Shown: positions 48,085-60,290, counted from the first letter of the stretch. The stretch: DNA of 64,000 nucleotides from Tyto alba (GCF_018691265.1 NW_024881261.1:22531374-22595373), one strand, 5' to 3'. The notes: generated by a model from the letters alone, not told the origin. Translations and numbers: made by a program.

Positions 48085-49290
48085 TATTTACATACAGCTT
48101 GCAGCAGGGACTGTAGTGGGTGGCTTCCCTGATTTAAGTCAGCAAAATCAGAAACAGATTATTTGTGCCCAGGTCACAGGTGGACTCAAAGCTCTCTGGA
48201 ACTGTGTTTTGTAACTGCAAGACCTTTAAGCACAAGGAGGTCCCCCAGTATAAATCAATACTTGGAAAGAATTCAGCTTCTGGATTGCCAAGAATCAAGA
48301 GGCCACCTCTACCAAATAAGTAATAAAGCCATGCCCTTACACAATTTTTATAGCTTGGGGAAAGCAAATAATTTTTCTTTATAATGACTAAGTTGCAAGG
48401 CAACTATCTTCCTAAATTCCTTTCTGATTTATAATAAATAGGGAAATCTTTTCTGCTTCCTCACTAAAACGTTTGTGTAATTCTGATGCAAACTCTTAAG
48501 CAACTTCCACCTTCTAGGCCAGCAGAGGCTACATTTTTTAGGAAGAGTTTCTCAGTATTTACTGATGATAGAGTCATATAATCGCATTTATTCTCAGAAC
48601 TAAGGATGACTGTGAACTTTGAGATCCTTCAGAATGACAGGCATTACAAAGGTAATGTTATCAGTTATTATATGACAGACAGCATTTAGGAAAAATAGTG
48701 ACCCAAACATAGCTTCTTATAAAACACACACAGCCCTGTACAAGTCTTCACTATCTGGAAAGCACAAACAAAGAAAAGAAGCCAAACATTTCTAAATAAA
48801 GCAACTGTTGCCTGTTCTATCACTTTCAAAACATGCTCCCGGCTGCATAGAGCTTTGGTAGGTGTCATTAGGGTATATTACAAAAAAAAAAAAAGAGTAT
48901 GAACAAGACTGCTTGGTATATAAGAGGAGGAATGTTACGCTGCCAGGATTAGAAAAGCACACACTCTGCTTACCTGTACCTGCCTCAGCACCCCACTGGA
49001 GCCCTACAGAGCTCAAGTTCCCACCTGAACACAGCAGTCAGGGACCGCTGTATAACATGGCCTCTCTGGAACTAGCCCTCTGGAACCTCACCTCAGTCTA
49101 TGTATGCAGTTGACATTTATATATTTTAGGCAGCACTAAGAAGGTTGATTCTAATATAGCAGATAGCAGGATAGAGACTGATCTTGGATACATTATAATA
49201 TCAAAAATACCATTGCTGGGAAAGAATAAGAAAGTTCCTTTTTATGATTTAGTTTTTCTAGTTGGAGTTAGGGATGAAAATCAAGTTCTC
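48085..49290. other. Non-coding stretch, no gene recognised
   Basis: Short frames only. An A-run lies at about 48882-48893. Confidence 0.5.
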
Positions 49291-49299
49291 CTCCAGTCC

Positions 49300-49765
49300 C
49301 CAACATAATTCCACTAAGAAACACGTTTCACATCAACAAACGCTAATAGAAAATGTTCCCCACTGCTCACATGAAACTGTTATGCAGATGAAACATGTTT
49401 CCTGCCAATAACGACAAGTTACCTGCGGTTAAAACAGCAGCTAATCAGCTTTACTCACCATTAACGTGAAATGAACACGATGCTAAGACTACAAAATGTT
49501 GGATCAAAACAGCCATGGTGGCGAGTTGGCTACACCAAGTGAGAGGTCCTTATCACGTCTCTAAGCACTGTGTAAGTACAAGTCTTCAAAGACTGGTTTG
49601 TTACACTAAGGCATCACTGGTGGAAGATGTTTATTCATAGCATCATGCAGGAAAAGAGTTATCTGCGGCTTTCACTTGCTTTCCAACTTAGCATGCATTT
49701 CCCTTTATTTTATCTTCCAGTAACACCAGCTGCTAACCAGGTTGCCCTATCCAGAACACGTTGGT
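49300..49765. promoter_or_regulatory. Candidate conserved non-coding element cluster
   Basis: About 460 bases of high-complexity sequence with many isolated CpGs retained ('aacgac', 'tgcggtt', 'aacgtg', 'gaacacgatg', 'ggcgag', 'tcacgtc', 'tgcggc') against a CpG-poor background. A RUNX-type TGCGGTT lies at 49424-49430. CpG retention outside an island suggests constraint or hypomethylation. No long open frame crosses it. Confidence 0.35.
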
Positions 49766-49769
49766 GACC

Positions 49770-50800
49770 AGCAGCCTCCCCCACTCAAGCCAGACAGCCT
49801 ACTTAAAAACAAAGTTGAAGGCATTTCACTCCCCAAAAGGAAACAAGTTAATTAATGTCCAGTTCAGTTTCTTAGTTCAGCATTTTGGTCTAAATTAATT
49901 ACAAATTTCATGCACTTTACCTGGCATTTTATCAAGAAAAATTACATTTAATCACAAAAATTGACAGTAGGAGCCCTCTGTAAATTCTAACTCCAGTGTC
50001 CCAAGTTTCTTGCTATGGCCATTCATGTCACAAATGTAATTAGCAGCACTGGAACTGGACATGATCAGACATCCCAATGCCACTATATCTGATACTGAAT
50101 TAAAAATAGAGAGACTTTCAGTTCCTTCAACTTCTCCAAGCACTATGACTCCCACCATGTTCTCCAGATGCTACTCCCACATGCTCACTCACACCCCCTG
50201 GCCAGAATAAAGCATATACAAGCCTAGCAGAGGCAGAGGGATACAGCCAACAGCATGTATTGTTTATAGATCAGTCTCAATTTTTACTCTGCAAGGCTCT
50301 ACACACACTCTGGTATAAAAGCACAAGGATCCTTTAGCCCTCATAGAAAAGCAGCATTGGACACTTTCTATCACAAAGATCTATACGTATCAGACCACAC
50401 CTATTAGCTGGCATAAATCATCATCACTCCCCTTGAATACAAAGAAGTTATGTTATTTATTCACCATTCAAGGGCTGAGATCACCTATTTCTGGAAAACA
50501 GAATTTTCAGTTCTCTTTATCCAAATCACTGAATACACAGATTATCTGTACCAGAGTCACTCAGACAGCTCGGGTTAACTAGGGTCATATCTCAGGTGAA
50601 AGGCGCTCCCTTGACCATGCAAACACAGCACTCTGGTGTCTGTAGACTCAAATGTCTTATTCCTAATTTTGAAGCAAGGGAAAAATGTTTGGTCTGTAGT
50701 AAAGACAGGCATTTTTGTTAGGAACGGGATTAAAGAGATGTGGACAGAGCGCTGGATATTTGCTGAATTCTGCAAGATAAGGCAAGGCTAGCCCAAGTAG
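49770..50800. other. Non-coding stretch, no gene recognised
   Basis: AT-rich. Frames up to 77 codons, without recognised domains. Confidence 0.5.
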
Positions 50801-50839
50801 ATTCACATTGTCTGGTGGCAATGAGTGTATAGTGTATAA

Positions 50840-52080
50840 TGCTGGTATGTTTGGGATTTGGGTTAAAATTAGAGACAGCAGGATCTGAAGAGCCAAATTT
50901 ACTACTGACCTGTAGACCAGTCAGACCTGTAGAAGAAAGCCAAAGTCAGATACCACTAGATGTGAATGACAAATTCTGGGTTTCTAAGATGTGGTCAAAA
51001 GTAGGATTAGAGGTGGAGATAGTCTGGGACAAGATAGATTAGAGAGGCAAATTAGTTGTCTAAATCTTAAAGACTCACAAAACTGGATGAAAGTTGGTGT
51101 CACTACCGTCAAATATTTATTCTTAATTTTCCACTGATGGCAAGTGTCTGGGCAGAGGTCAAGGCAGGGTTAGGATTACAACTAGGTTCTATTTTAGCAT
51201 TCTAGAAATGATGGTCTGTTGAACAATTTTTGTTGCTCAATTCTGCCAAACCTGCTCAGGGATGAGTAGATTAAAATGTATCATTTTTAATTGTCAGACA
51301 GAATGGGGTTACTGAGCCATGATCAACACTGGAGCCGGAATGGCATCATTGCTTGAGGTAAGATAAATGGTAAAATCAGTATCAGCATATTTAAACATCT
51401 TCTGATTAACTCTTGGGCATAACTGAATTTCTAGGCCATCACTTGTGTCAGGAATAAAGTGAGGACTAAAACTAAGATTTAGCATACAGTTCTATGCAGA
51501 CAGGTTTACTGATGAATTCTGTCCAGCATGTGGTAGGATTACAGCCTGCCTCAGTGGATTTGAATTTTTCATAGTTTATATTAAGAGATAACAGGTTCTT
51601 TAGCCATAAATGATGCTGTGAGTAGCTCACATTTAGGGCTTGAGATAGGAGGGTCTGCAGCATCATATCGCCACCACATAACTCTCAGAGGCCCTCAATG
51701 ATAAGATGAAAGGCTAATAGTCTTAAACACTTTGTGTTTACTTTCTGGGCAGCACTGTGTCCCTGTGTTACAATGACCAGTAAGGTTATGACTTGGCTTG
51801 GTCTCAGGATTCATGATGGGAGGTTTTGATGCTTAGTTTTGTCTGGTCCTTGAAGAGAAATTAAGGGCAGCTGCCAGAACATTTAAATATGTTATGCTGA
51901 TTATTAGCAAGCCATGGATACGTAGGCTCTGAACAACCCTAGAGTTAGAGATGGCATTAGAGTTTGGGTCTAGAGTTGAAGGCCATGCAGAGACAGGTGC
52001 ATTGCTACATTTTCCTAGATCCATAGATAAAAGAGAAGAGCCAGTATCAGTAAATTCATATACCTCATCCCTAGATTTCA
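50840..52080 (+). repeat. Strand-skewed region with recurrent TTAG/GGATT words, possible decayed repeat
   Basis: The plus strand is enriched for 'ggatttgggtta', 'aggattagaggt', 'agggttaggatta', 'atttagggcttgagatagg' and 'agagttagagatgg' style words over about 1.2 kb. No fixed period could be established by eye. It may be a diverged satellite or a neutral strand skew. Confidence 0.25.
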
Positions 52081-52103
52081 GATGCAACTGAATTCCCACA
52101 CTA

Positions 52104-52160
52104 TCACAGAATCATAGAATCGTTTAGGTTGGAAAAGACCTTTAAGATCATCAAGTCCTG
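52104..52160 (-). mobile_element. CR1 retrotransposon 3' end (avian type)
   Basis: On the plus strand it begins with 'cacagaatcatagaatcg', two copies of the eight-base AGAATCAT-type terminal repeat, then 'tttaggttggaaaagacc' and 'tttaagatcatcaagtcc', the near-consensus 3' untranslated end of avian CR1. Read on the minus strand, the element is severely 5'-truncated, as most CR1 copies are. Similarity fades after about 52160. Confidence 0.9.
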
Positions 52161-52164
52161 CCTA

Positions 52165-52870
52165 CTCTATCAGATACCATTGTTTGGGAAAGCATCACCA
52201 GAGGACTTTGGACAGGCAGGTACGCAAAACAAGCCTTGTGACAGGAGCTACTGCTTCAGTATGTTTAGCCTGAAGCAGTAAAAACTAGTGGTGAAGTCTG
52301 CAGATTTGACTATCTTAATTTCCAAGCCATGAGGGCTATGAACACCACCACAGCAGGGATCATGGTGATTACTATTTGGGATAGGATGCTCAGCAGCACA
52401 CACGAAATAACTAAATTCTGCCTTGTCTGCTGAGGCCATTTCACAGTGAAATATGGAAACCAGCCTTAAAAAAACCTAAACAACCCCAAATCTGCCTTTT
52501 CCTGCCCCTTGCCAATCATTTGGTTGTATTTGCCAAAATTTCTACCATTTTCTTTGGAGATGCATTTCTGTTTACCCATTTCATCTCCATTTTAGCAATC
52601 GCAAAATTATTTCTCCTTACAACAAAAACACACATCCGTGCCTCTCTATTCTCTTCTTCAGTCTACAGTTGTCGCATTTCACACTTCACGAAGGTCTTGT
52701 GAAGGTTTCGCACATTTCACTGTGATGAGGCATTAGAGGACAGATCTATGCAGGGATCAATAGCAGTCTGGCTTACTGCTAGTTTAGACCTTGTTGTCTT
52801 GTTGAGACATATATCTCATTTTTATCTTGCATCCTAAGCTTTGCTGGGTTTGGGGTTAGGCGTCGCTCCC
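52165..52870. other. Non-coding stretch, no gene recognised
   Basis: Short chance frames only. It grades into the CpG island on the right. Confidence 0.5.
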
Positions 52871-52879
52871 TGAGCAAGC

Positions 52880-53300
52880 TGGACGCGATGTAGTATGTAG
52901 CAGGGGATTACAAGTTAGCGGGGGGTTTAGGGCCGAAGCAGAGAGCACGCGCTCGTCCGGCTGGGACGGCGCCAAGCTCACCATACCTGTCTGCGCTCGG
53001 GAACCCCCCCTCTCGGCACCGGGCTGCCTTCCTTCGAGCGGACAGCGTGCACACCGGCCTCGCACCGAGCCCCTCTCCCCACGGCCACGGCCCGGCGGCA
53101 CCGCCCGCCTCCCCTCCCCTCGCGCCCGTGGGGCGGGAGCTCCCCCCCCCCCCCCCCCACCACCACCCGCCGCGGGGCCCCCGCCGCAAAACGCGGCCTG
53201 CGGCGCCCCCTGCTGGCCGCTCCGCCCCCCCGCGCCCCTCGGCACCCCCGGCGCCCCCCCACCCCACCCCGAGCGCAGCTCCTTCCACCCCAGCCCCTGC
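52880..53300 (-). promoter_or_regulatory. CpG island, possible minus-strand promoter/first exon
   Basis: Very GC-rich with dense CG dinucleotides over about 420 bases. On the minus strand a strong splice-donor match CAG|GTATGG occurs with the exon boundary at 52987/52986, downstream of the GC-rich core, as expected for a first exon ending inside the island. Frames of 94-152 codons on the minus strand and 163 on the plus are rich in G/A/P/R and look compositional. No gene identity is visible. The strand rests on the donor alone. Confidence 0.5.
53142..53158. repeat. C17 homopolymer within the CpG island
   Basis: Seventeen consecutive C on the plus strand. The minus strand is G17, with quadruplex potential, and the run is prone to length variation and sequencing error. 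Confidence 0.85.
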
Positions 53301-53419
53301 CTTCCTAGGAGAGACCCATGGCCTCCGCAGAGATGCCCTCGTCAAAAAGGGCCAGGATCCCCCCAAATTGCACCCTCCTGCCTCCCCCCGCTCTTCTCGC
53401 AGTGCGAAAATAGCAAGTT

Positions 53420-53690
53420 TGCATGCAAAAACCCACCTGGCCCCATTTCACCAGATGCACATTCATTTCTATTCCTTTTCATTCTTCACAGAACATGTTA
53501 TAATCTTTGATCATCATTTGTTTAAATTGTATAAGTAATCTGCCCAGTTTTAATAGGATTTTTCTATGAATCGGCAACAAACCATGAAATGTGATATTTT
53601 CACCATGACCGACCCAGGAAATTAGTCAACTTTGTCCTTGATTTACATGGGACCTGGCCAACTTCTCACACATCACAGCGGCAGGAGCTC
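53420..53690. promoter_or_regulatory. Candidate conserved element beside the CpG island
   Basis: Complex AT-rich sequence with a TCF/LEF word CTTTGATC (53505-53512), 'atttgtttaaattg', and a segment with retained CpGs ('gaatcggcaac', 'tgaccgaccc'). Its position, within 150 bases of the island edge, would suit a promoter-proximal enhancer. It is not aligned. Confidence 0.3.
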
Positions 53691-53699
53691 ACTGCCTGC

Positions 53700-54105
53700 T
53701 CCCTCTACATTTCCATTCTTTCTTTATTTCCTTCCTCTTTCTAAGCAGGGTTATATATACTACAGATGCCCAGAGTTGCCATCCATAAACAGAGCCTGAA
53801 TTCAGCAATGTCTCCATGGCTGCTGAAGTAGCCCAAATTAATGAGCAAGGTCCCAGAAAACAGAGATTGGAGAAAAGCACCAGAGATGTATTATTATTAA
53901 ACACAATATTATGTTTGGGAGATCTTGTTTATTCTATGTTTCTGACTCTTTTGAGGGCAATAACACCATTTCTTCAAGTTTTACACAGCAAGCATAACAA
54001 CTGTAAGCTTCCTCAAAAGAAAGCAAAGATTTTTATGTATAATGCTTTATTCTAGGAACTGAAGCTTACAGCAAAAAAAAATAATTGCTGTGGTACTCAA
54101 AATAA
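53700..54105. other. Non-coding stretch, no gene recognised
   Basis: One 79-codon plus-strand frame (53816-54055) and its minus-strand shadow, with no family resemblance. Confidence 0.5.
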
Positions 54106-54109
54106 AATG

Positions 54110-54385
54110 GCCAGACTTGGAAATGTCGAGCCACTTCCGGGAAAGGTATGAAAACAGCTGTTTGAACCAATCCTTCTGTCCATCCATCCATCCAAGTGTT
54201 TTGCTTTATTTTAAATAATGTCCAATTTCTTTCTTAGCCTATATGCAAATCACTTTTATTTCATTGTAATTTCCAGTTTTGGGCTTGTTTTTTCACCTCA
54301 TTGCTTGATGGTGTGTGTACACAAAAGCTTTTGACAGAAAGTGAAGCTACAAGGCAGTAATTTGGCACTGACACGGTTATGCAAA
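54110..54385. promoter_or_regulatory. Candidate conserved regulatory element
   Basis: Contains an ETS-type 'cacttccggg', an octamer-like 'tatgcaaatc' near 54242-54251, and long AT-rich non-repetitive text. A short (ATCC)n patch lies at 54179-54195. Confidence 0.25.
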
Positions 54386-54389
54386 AACA

Positions 54390-55555
54390 CCCAGCACTGT
54401 CCCTGCCTGGGTGACAAGTCCCTCAACTTGGACACACAAGTTCAGTCCTCCCCGTGATGATTGGTTCCCAGTTCCCATGCAATACTGCTCTGCTGGAGAC
54501 TACGGCTGTATGGAGAAAGGTGTTCTTCCAAACGCTCAAGGCTCATGAGCAACTTTGCAAAGAATGTAAAGACACTGGAAGGCAGCCTGGACAAACACAG
54601 CACAGCCTACAGGAGCCTCCTGCTTGCTATTTAAATGGGTGGGAGAAAGAAGAAAGCAATCCTTCAGCTACTTGCCCAGGCAGCCACAAGACAGACAGCA
54701 CATCTATACTGAGAGAACATGCAGACACATTGTCACTTAAGCTCAGTAGTGCTTGGCCTCTGTGATCCCATCCCAACAGGCACCCGGCATGAACATGCAA
54801 ATGCTAAGAATATCCCCAGGTGCAACAGGTAAATATTACAGCATTACAGAACATACCACAACTATATTCAAAGTTTTCTTCCCTCTCTGTCAGACCCAGG
54901 CACGGTCCCTTTGCATGTGTTAGCACACAGCATTTGTTCTGGGTTCCCCAGTACAGTCTCTAAGCCATTATGGCAGCTGCATCTGTGGTCTGGTGGGTAG
55001 CTCATGAAGCACGGGGGGAGCCAGGGTTCTGGGCCATGATTTGTTCCTAAGCTACCTTCTGATCTCAGATCGTCCATTCCCCCCACTGCCTATTTCAGGT
55101 TATAATCTCTTGCAGACAGGAGCTGTCTCTCACTGCACACGTTTGTCACACAGCAGGGTAGGGACTGGCCATCAGCTAGCTCTTGGGGTGCTTCTTATGC
55201 CCCTGAGCTTTTCTTGGCTCACCCTGAAAAGCCACCACATTCCTCATCATCAAACCAAACCAGGAGAGCTGCTGCCCCTTCCTTCCCATGCTCAGCCTCA
55301 GCTCCTCGGGGCAGTCAGACTCTGTGCCTTGAAGGCGTTTACACCCGACTTTCCAATCCAGGCCTCCAGGCCTCCCTGCCCCCACATTCCATGTGCTCCC
55401 CAGTATGTCACCCCTCTCCGCTCCCCAGCCTGTGAACAGCCCCAAAGGTTAGGTTTTATATTTCTTACCCACTGGCCCCTCCACTCCCACCAAGTCAAAC
55501 TTCAACCAAACAAAAAAGAAAACAGAGGGAGAGAAAGGAAGAAAGAAAGGCCCCA
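54390..55555. other. Non-coding stretch with one long, probably spurious frame
   Basis: The 229-codon plus-strand frame at 55041-55730 is the longest in the window. It lacks any domain, is proline/serine-rich, and runs straight into enhancer-like DNA. Confidence 0.5.
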
Positions 55556-55559
55556 AGAG

Positions 55560-55730
55560 GCTCCCGGTCGTTCCAATCAGGTCACTGTTTCCATACCAAT
55601 TAGGACAGATGCAAAGCACATTATTAAAAATAGGTCTGCAGACCCATCTATGTTGATTATTGTCCTCCATTTCCGTCCCCAGCCAACTCCGTTAATTAAT
55701 AAAGAAACTGCAGGAGAAGGAGGGGGATAA
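55560..55730. promoter_or_regulatory. Candidate conserved non-coding element
   Basis: A high-complexity block with retained CpGs ('cccggtcgttcc', 'tttccgtcc', 'actccgtt') and a palindromic homeodomain-type TTAATTAA (55692-55699). 'ccaatcag' (a CCAAT word) lies at its left. Appearance only. Confidence 0.3.
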
Positions 55731-55734
55731 AGGG

Positions 55735-56475
55735 TGGCAGGGATTCCCCTGACTGGAGCCTCCTGTTCAGAGAGTTCAAGAGAGAAATTGGACACTTGAG
55801 CCCCTCTGCCATTTTCCATTGTGTGTGTTTTTCCTAATGAACGGTTTAGTGATGCAGGGCTGGAAGTCAGCTTTACCCCACCCCCACTAACTACCATCCA
55901 TCATTAAGTGACCCAGTAAGAGGCATTTAGTACTTAACCCTCTCTAGAAGTCGTCAGATTGCTGTGGGGCTGGCTTTTCCCTCTCCAACCATCCCTTCAC
56001 TCCCCATCAGTTTGTCTGCCACTGAAACCATCTCAGCATTTTTTGGAGGGGATTATTCTTCCTTAAAGGAACCCTAGAAAAAGACAGCAGAAGCCACCCA
56101 TAGCCAGCCTCTGTACAGAAGAGGAAGGACTCATGTGGTGGAAAACCAGGGATGGGATCCTGGATTTGTTGACATTGGTGGGGCCAGGATTTCGCTCTCA
56201 CAACTGTAAAACCATCTGCCTGTGAGAGGACAAAGAAGATGATGGAGAGATGGCCCTGTAGTCTTTTCAAGTGATATTGCTGATCAATATACACGTTGGT
56301 GATTTGCAAGAGAAGAAAGAATATATAGTCAGTGGAAGTCAAGGAAGGCTATGAGAAACATAAGTGATAGATAATACTTACAACAGAGAGCGCACTTGTC
56401 TCCTAATTCTGCTAGCCCTGCAGGACTCTTCTCCGGCCAAAACTAATTTATCTTCATAACCCTTCCTCAAAAAGC
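55735..56475. other. Non-coding stretch, no gene recognised
   Basis: Frames of 106-111 codons on the minus strand have no recognised family. Confidence 0.5.
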
Positions 56476-56479
56476 AAGA

Positions 56480-56625
56480 CAGTGTTATTAGTCCCATTTT
56501 GACAGTGGGGAAACTGAGTCAAGGACAAACTAACCTGACCAAATCATTTAATGAGTCAGACAGAGCTAAAAATGGAACTGTACAGTCCAAGGTTTCTCAG
56601 CCAGTGCTTTTGCTTTAAAGCAGAA
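56480..56625 (-). repeat. MIR-type core-SINE fragment
   Basis: 'gttattagtcccattttgacagtggggaaactgagtcaagga', then 'gaccaaatcatttaatgagtcagacagagctaaaa' and a tRNA-head-like 'ccagtgctttt' give the reverse-complement MIR in correct order over about 145 bp. Confidence 0.75.
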
Positions 56626-56829
56626 GTTAGGGGGAGGCAGAGAGGTTAAATGAAACATTATCATAATTAGACTTGATGAAAGCAAATCTGGGGTTGGGCC
56701 CAAGATGGCAGATCACGTTTACCTTGAATGAATGTATGTCAGTGCATCTCCTAAAAATTCTCTATTAAAATGCCCTCACGAGCTGTGAACCTATGAGGTA
56801 GAAGTCCCAGATATAGAGTGCAAAATGCC

Positions 56830-57000
56830 CTGCGTGATCTTGGTCACATCACTTGATCTCTAATGACCTCTAAATGTGCTCTCCATCTCTAAAACAAGGG
56901 CTGTCACACCCATTTGGACTGTAAGCTATTTTTGCAGGGTCCGTTTCTTACTAACGCACTTTTACAGCACTCATTTATGTGATATTGGGAACTGCTGATA
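56830..57000 (+). repeat. MIR-type core-SINE with tail
   Basis: 'gcgtgatcttggtcacatcacttgatctct', 'tccatctctaaaacaaggg' and 'ggactgtaagctatttttgcagggtccgtttctta' follow MIR order from core to tail. It is opposite in orientation to the copy about 200 bases upstream. Confidence 0.6.
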
Positions 57001-57004
57001 CTTC

Positions 57005-60000
57005 TGGAATAAGAACAGCCACAAATTGCAGCCATCTCCGCATCTCTGAGCTGACAGGCAGAACACATTCACAAGCACAAGCAGGAAGAACTGTAAAGCA
57101 TAAGCAAAACACCCACCTGCAGATGCCAGCAAGGCTGTTCATCTGCAGACTGACTGCAATTTCCAATTAAATACCAAGCTACTTTCACACAGACTGTTCT
57201 TTCGTTAGACTGAGGGGGTTTGTTTTCCTCTTCCTCAGTCACTCTTTACTAGAGACTTTCCACATCACATGTTTTATTTTTCACAAGGGCTCTAATGCAC
57301 TGCATAATAAAAACACATGTCATGAGTTCAGAATATCTACTGCAGGCTTCAAAACTACACAAAAAAAGAGAGGTTTGGATAGAAAAGAGGTTTGGGGTTT
57401 TTTCAGCCTAATCATTTTTATGACAAATTAAATTGCTGGAAACATCAGATAATTGATTTAACACTGAGGTGCTATAATGTGCTTTCCTACATGACATAAC
57501 TGAGCTTACACTGTAGTATCAGGCCTACTATCATGGAGGAAGAAGACCATGAAGAGAGACCTGCTTAGTCTGATATTCCCATTTCTGTAAGGATCGCTAA
57601 TAACTCAGGATGTCAATGACCAACAGTCAGCATGTATACATTTAAAGTTTACTTGAAAAAACATATATGATGAGAAATAAGGTACTTCTAGAAGTCCAGA
57701 ACATCGCCAAGATGCCTATAGAGGGGAAAGAAGTCTAGAAGCTGACTGCTGCAATGAACTGTATGCTAAAAGTGAAATCCACCTGTATACGATGAGGCAT
57801 TTCTGTGTACATAGATGATAAACTGCAGTCAGTCATCCAGTCACAGAAACAAAAGCTACAGGAAGTCTGTATGTGGCAGGAAACAGTCTTTTGATCCTAC
57901 GGTACTAGGAATGTTATATTTTCATCATTTTGATTTCTACAGAGCACAAAATACATGCAAGGCTGGGTACTACATCTTCAATAACTACATTGGAAATATG
58001 CCAGCTTGGCCTGCACACCTGTGACTGAACCAAGGATACTTAGAAAACAGGACTTGTATTCTTCATGGGTTGAGTCCAGAGAGAGAAAAAAAAAATAAAA
58101 ATAAAATCTGTAACACACCAAGGAGCCACAGAAACATGGATTATTCTGTGTCTCACCTGAAACACATCCCAGAATTTGACAAGTACCTTCCACTCCTCCA
58201 AACCTTTGAATCGGGCCACTGCAAAGAGCAAAGAATGTATCTGACCCCTTCCCTCATCCATGGGTTGCTGTATCATGCCAATAGAGAGCTCTCAGAACAC
58301 CCTTCTTTTTCTCCTTGCCATAAGTAGACACCTTCTCCTGTGAGTGGGACTCACAGGTTAACCTTTCATTAGCTGTCCACAAGGTGCAGGACTGGCAGAA
58401 CCATGGGAAAAATTCTTCTTCCTTGGGAAAACTTTGCCCTTCGTAATTTTTCCCAGAGCTGAGGCCCAGAGTAGCCAAAATCTGACCCTTAAATGAGTCA
58501 ATGGGACTGAGTCAATCAGCTGGGGAAATGGCATCATCCTGCCTTGCATTTATCTTGTGGAGCCAATTTCAGAGGCACTTCATTTCTGAAGCACTTTTAG
58601 GCCCTGGTACAATTTACGTAGGGCACACTCTGCTCTCCAGCTAAGCAAACATTGTTTTGTTTTCTTTAGCCCTCGAGAGCTCTTGCCTCCAGCATCCCCC
58701 CAGTGGGGAAAGGAGCAGAGCCTCTTGTGTCGGTTGAGTGCTCACATGAGAGGCTGGTAAAGCAAGTGGTCCCTCTTGGCTTATGTACAGAGGAAACAGA
58801 ACCCATGATGCAGCACAAGATGTGGAGCTTATCCTGTATCTGGACCTGCTCACTGTCTGCTTGCTCTCCTCCTCCTTTACCAGTTTGGGAGCAAGTCTCT
58901 GACCTGATTGGAACAAACCCTTCAGCAGATACTTCCCTAACTTCCTGAGAGGCATGTTGGTGGCTCCTTGTTGGAGAGCCCTTAGATCAGGCTGAGAGCA
59001 TCCAAGTGAAACTAAAGCATGTAGGAGGGCCCTTCAACCACAGAGAGCCCAGCCATCCTCCAACTGCTAAATAAATATGAGCAGCAGTGACAGAAAACCA
59101 ACACTCCACAAAATTGTTATGGGATTTGCCAGAAAAACTTAATACCAGCAAGAGCAACATAGTGCTGAGGCGGGGAAGAGACTATTAATAAAGGCCAAGA
59201 GAATGCAGGGGGTGAACAATGGTACTACCAATAAGCAAGCCAGTGCTGAAAGGGCAAAAGTTGGCATGAGCAGAGATCTAATAATACTGAATTTGCCTCT
59301 TCTCTGTAGGCAATTAGTACACCGGCCACCAGAGAAATACTGAGGATAGGACATAGTGACAGTGAGCTAAAAACCAAACAAAATAATCAAAGCCAACACA
59401 AGTAGAGACCATCCTGACCTCACCTGAGGTAGATCTGGTTAGTGCTACATTCCTGAACCAGAGCAAGAAAAGCCAAGCTGGAGAAATAGTTAGCATTTAA
59501 TCCAAGGAATGGCACCACAACAACAAAAATAGACAGCTTCAGGCCCAACTCAAAACACATGTGAACTGGTGTTCAGTAAGATATACGTAGAACCGAACAC
59601 GCCTTTGTGCCCAAGATGCTCCTTTCTCAGCACATGGAAGAGGAAAGATGACCAAACGTAGAGTTCATTATCTGTTAGTGTATAAATAGCTAGCTATTTG
59701 TCAGAGCTTTCTCCTCTTCTATAAGTTTGCCCTCCCTTCAGCCCAGCAACTTCTATAGCCTTTGGCCTAGAGTGCAAATCTACTGCTTTCTCATCTTGAA
59801 TATTTGATTACTTATAAAAAATGGAAGATCTTCACCAGAAACATCCTAAGAAGCCTCACCACGGATAAATTCAACAGCCTAGCATTCATGGGTTGCATCC
59901 AATTTCAAGTCCTGTATTCATACAAGGAGAACAGACCTAAACAAGGAGATATTCACAGCTATGAACCTCACCTAAAGAAACATATGTCTCCCTCTGGGCA

Positions 60001-60180
60001 AGAGGCAAATGCCTAACTGCCAGACTACATATCCCACTCTGCTTCTCAGTGCTTCTCACCCACTAGCTTACACAGCTCCTTACTGCTTCCTTACATCTAC
60101 ATGTGCCCACATTTAATTCAGATGTCTGAATTTCACTGCAAACAAGCTGCCTGGAAACCAAGCAGGTCTAAGCTCTTTTG
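57005..60180. other. Long non-coding stretch, no gene recognised
   Basis: Includes AT-rich homeodomain-like text at 57.25-57.48 kb and an A-rich simple patch at 58087-58108. Many chance frames of 60-104 codons are present. No gene or repeat recognised. Confidence 0.5.
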
Positions 60181-60184
60181 AGGA

Positions 60185-60290
60185 TCCTGCCCCTAAACTT
60201 TGTGATTTGTTTCTCCATCTCTGAAATGGGAATAGCAGCAAATAAAGATGGTGTTCAGGTACTGTTATAATACAATGAAACTCAGTAACT
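60185..60290 (+). repeat. MIR-type core-SINE fragment
   Basis: 'tttgtgatttgtttctccatctctgaaatgggaatagcagcaaata' matches the MIR core ('tcctcatctgtaaaatggggataataata'). Confidence 0.55.

Noticed and set aside
52856..53538. Frames of 94-163 codons in the second CpG island
   Set aside because: Same compositional reason. They include translated homopolymer (poly-G or poly-P).
55041..55730. 229-codon plus-strand open frame, the longest in the window
   Set aside because: Proline/serine-rich composition, no family resemblance, overlapped by minus-strand frames of similar length. It runs into AT-rich enhancer-like DNA.
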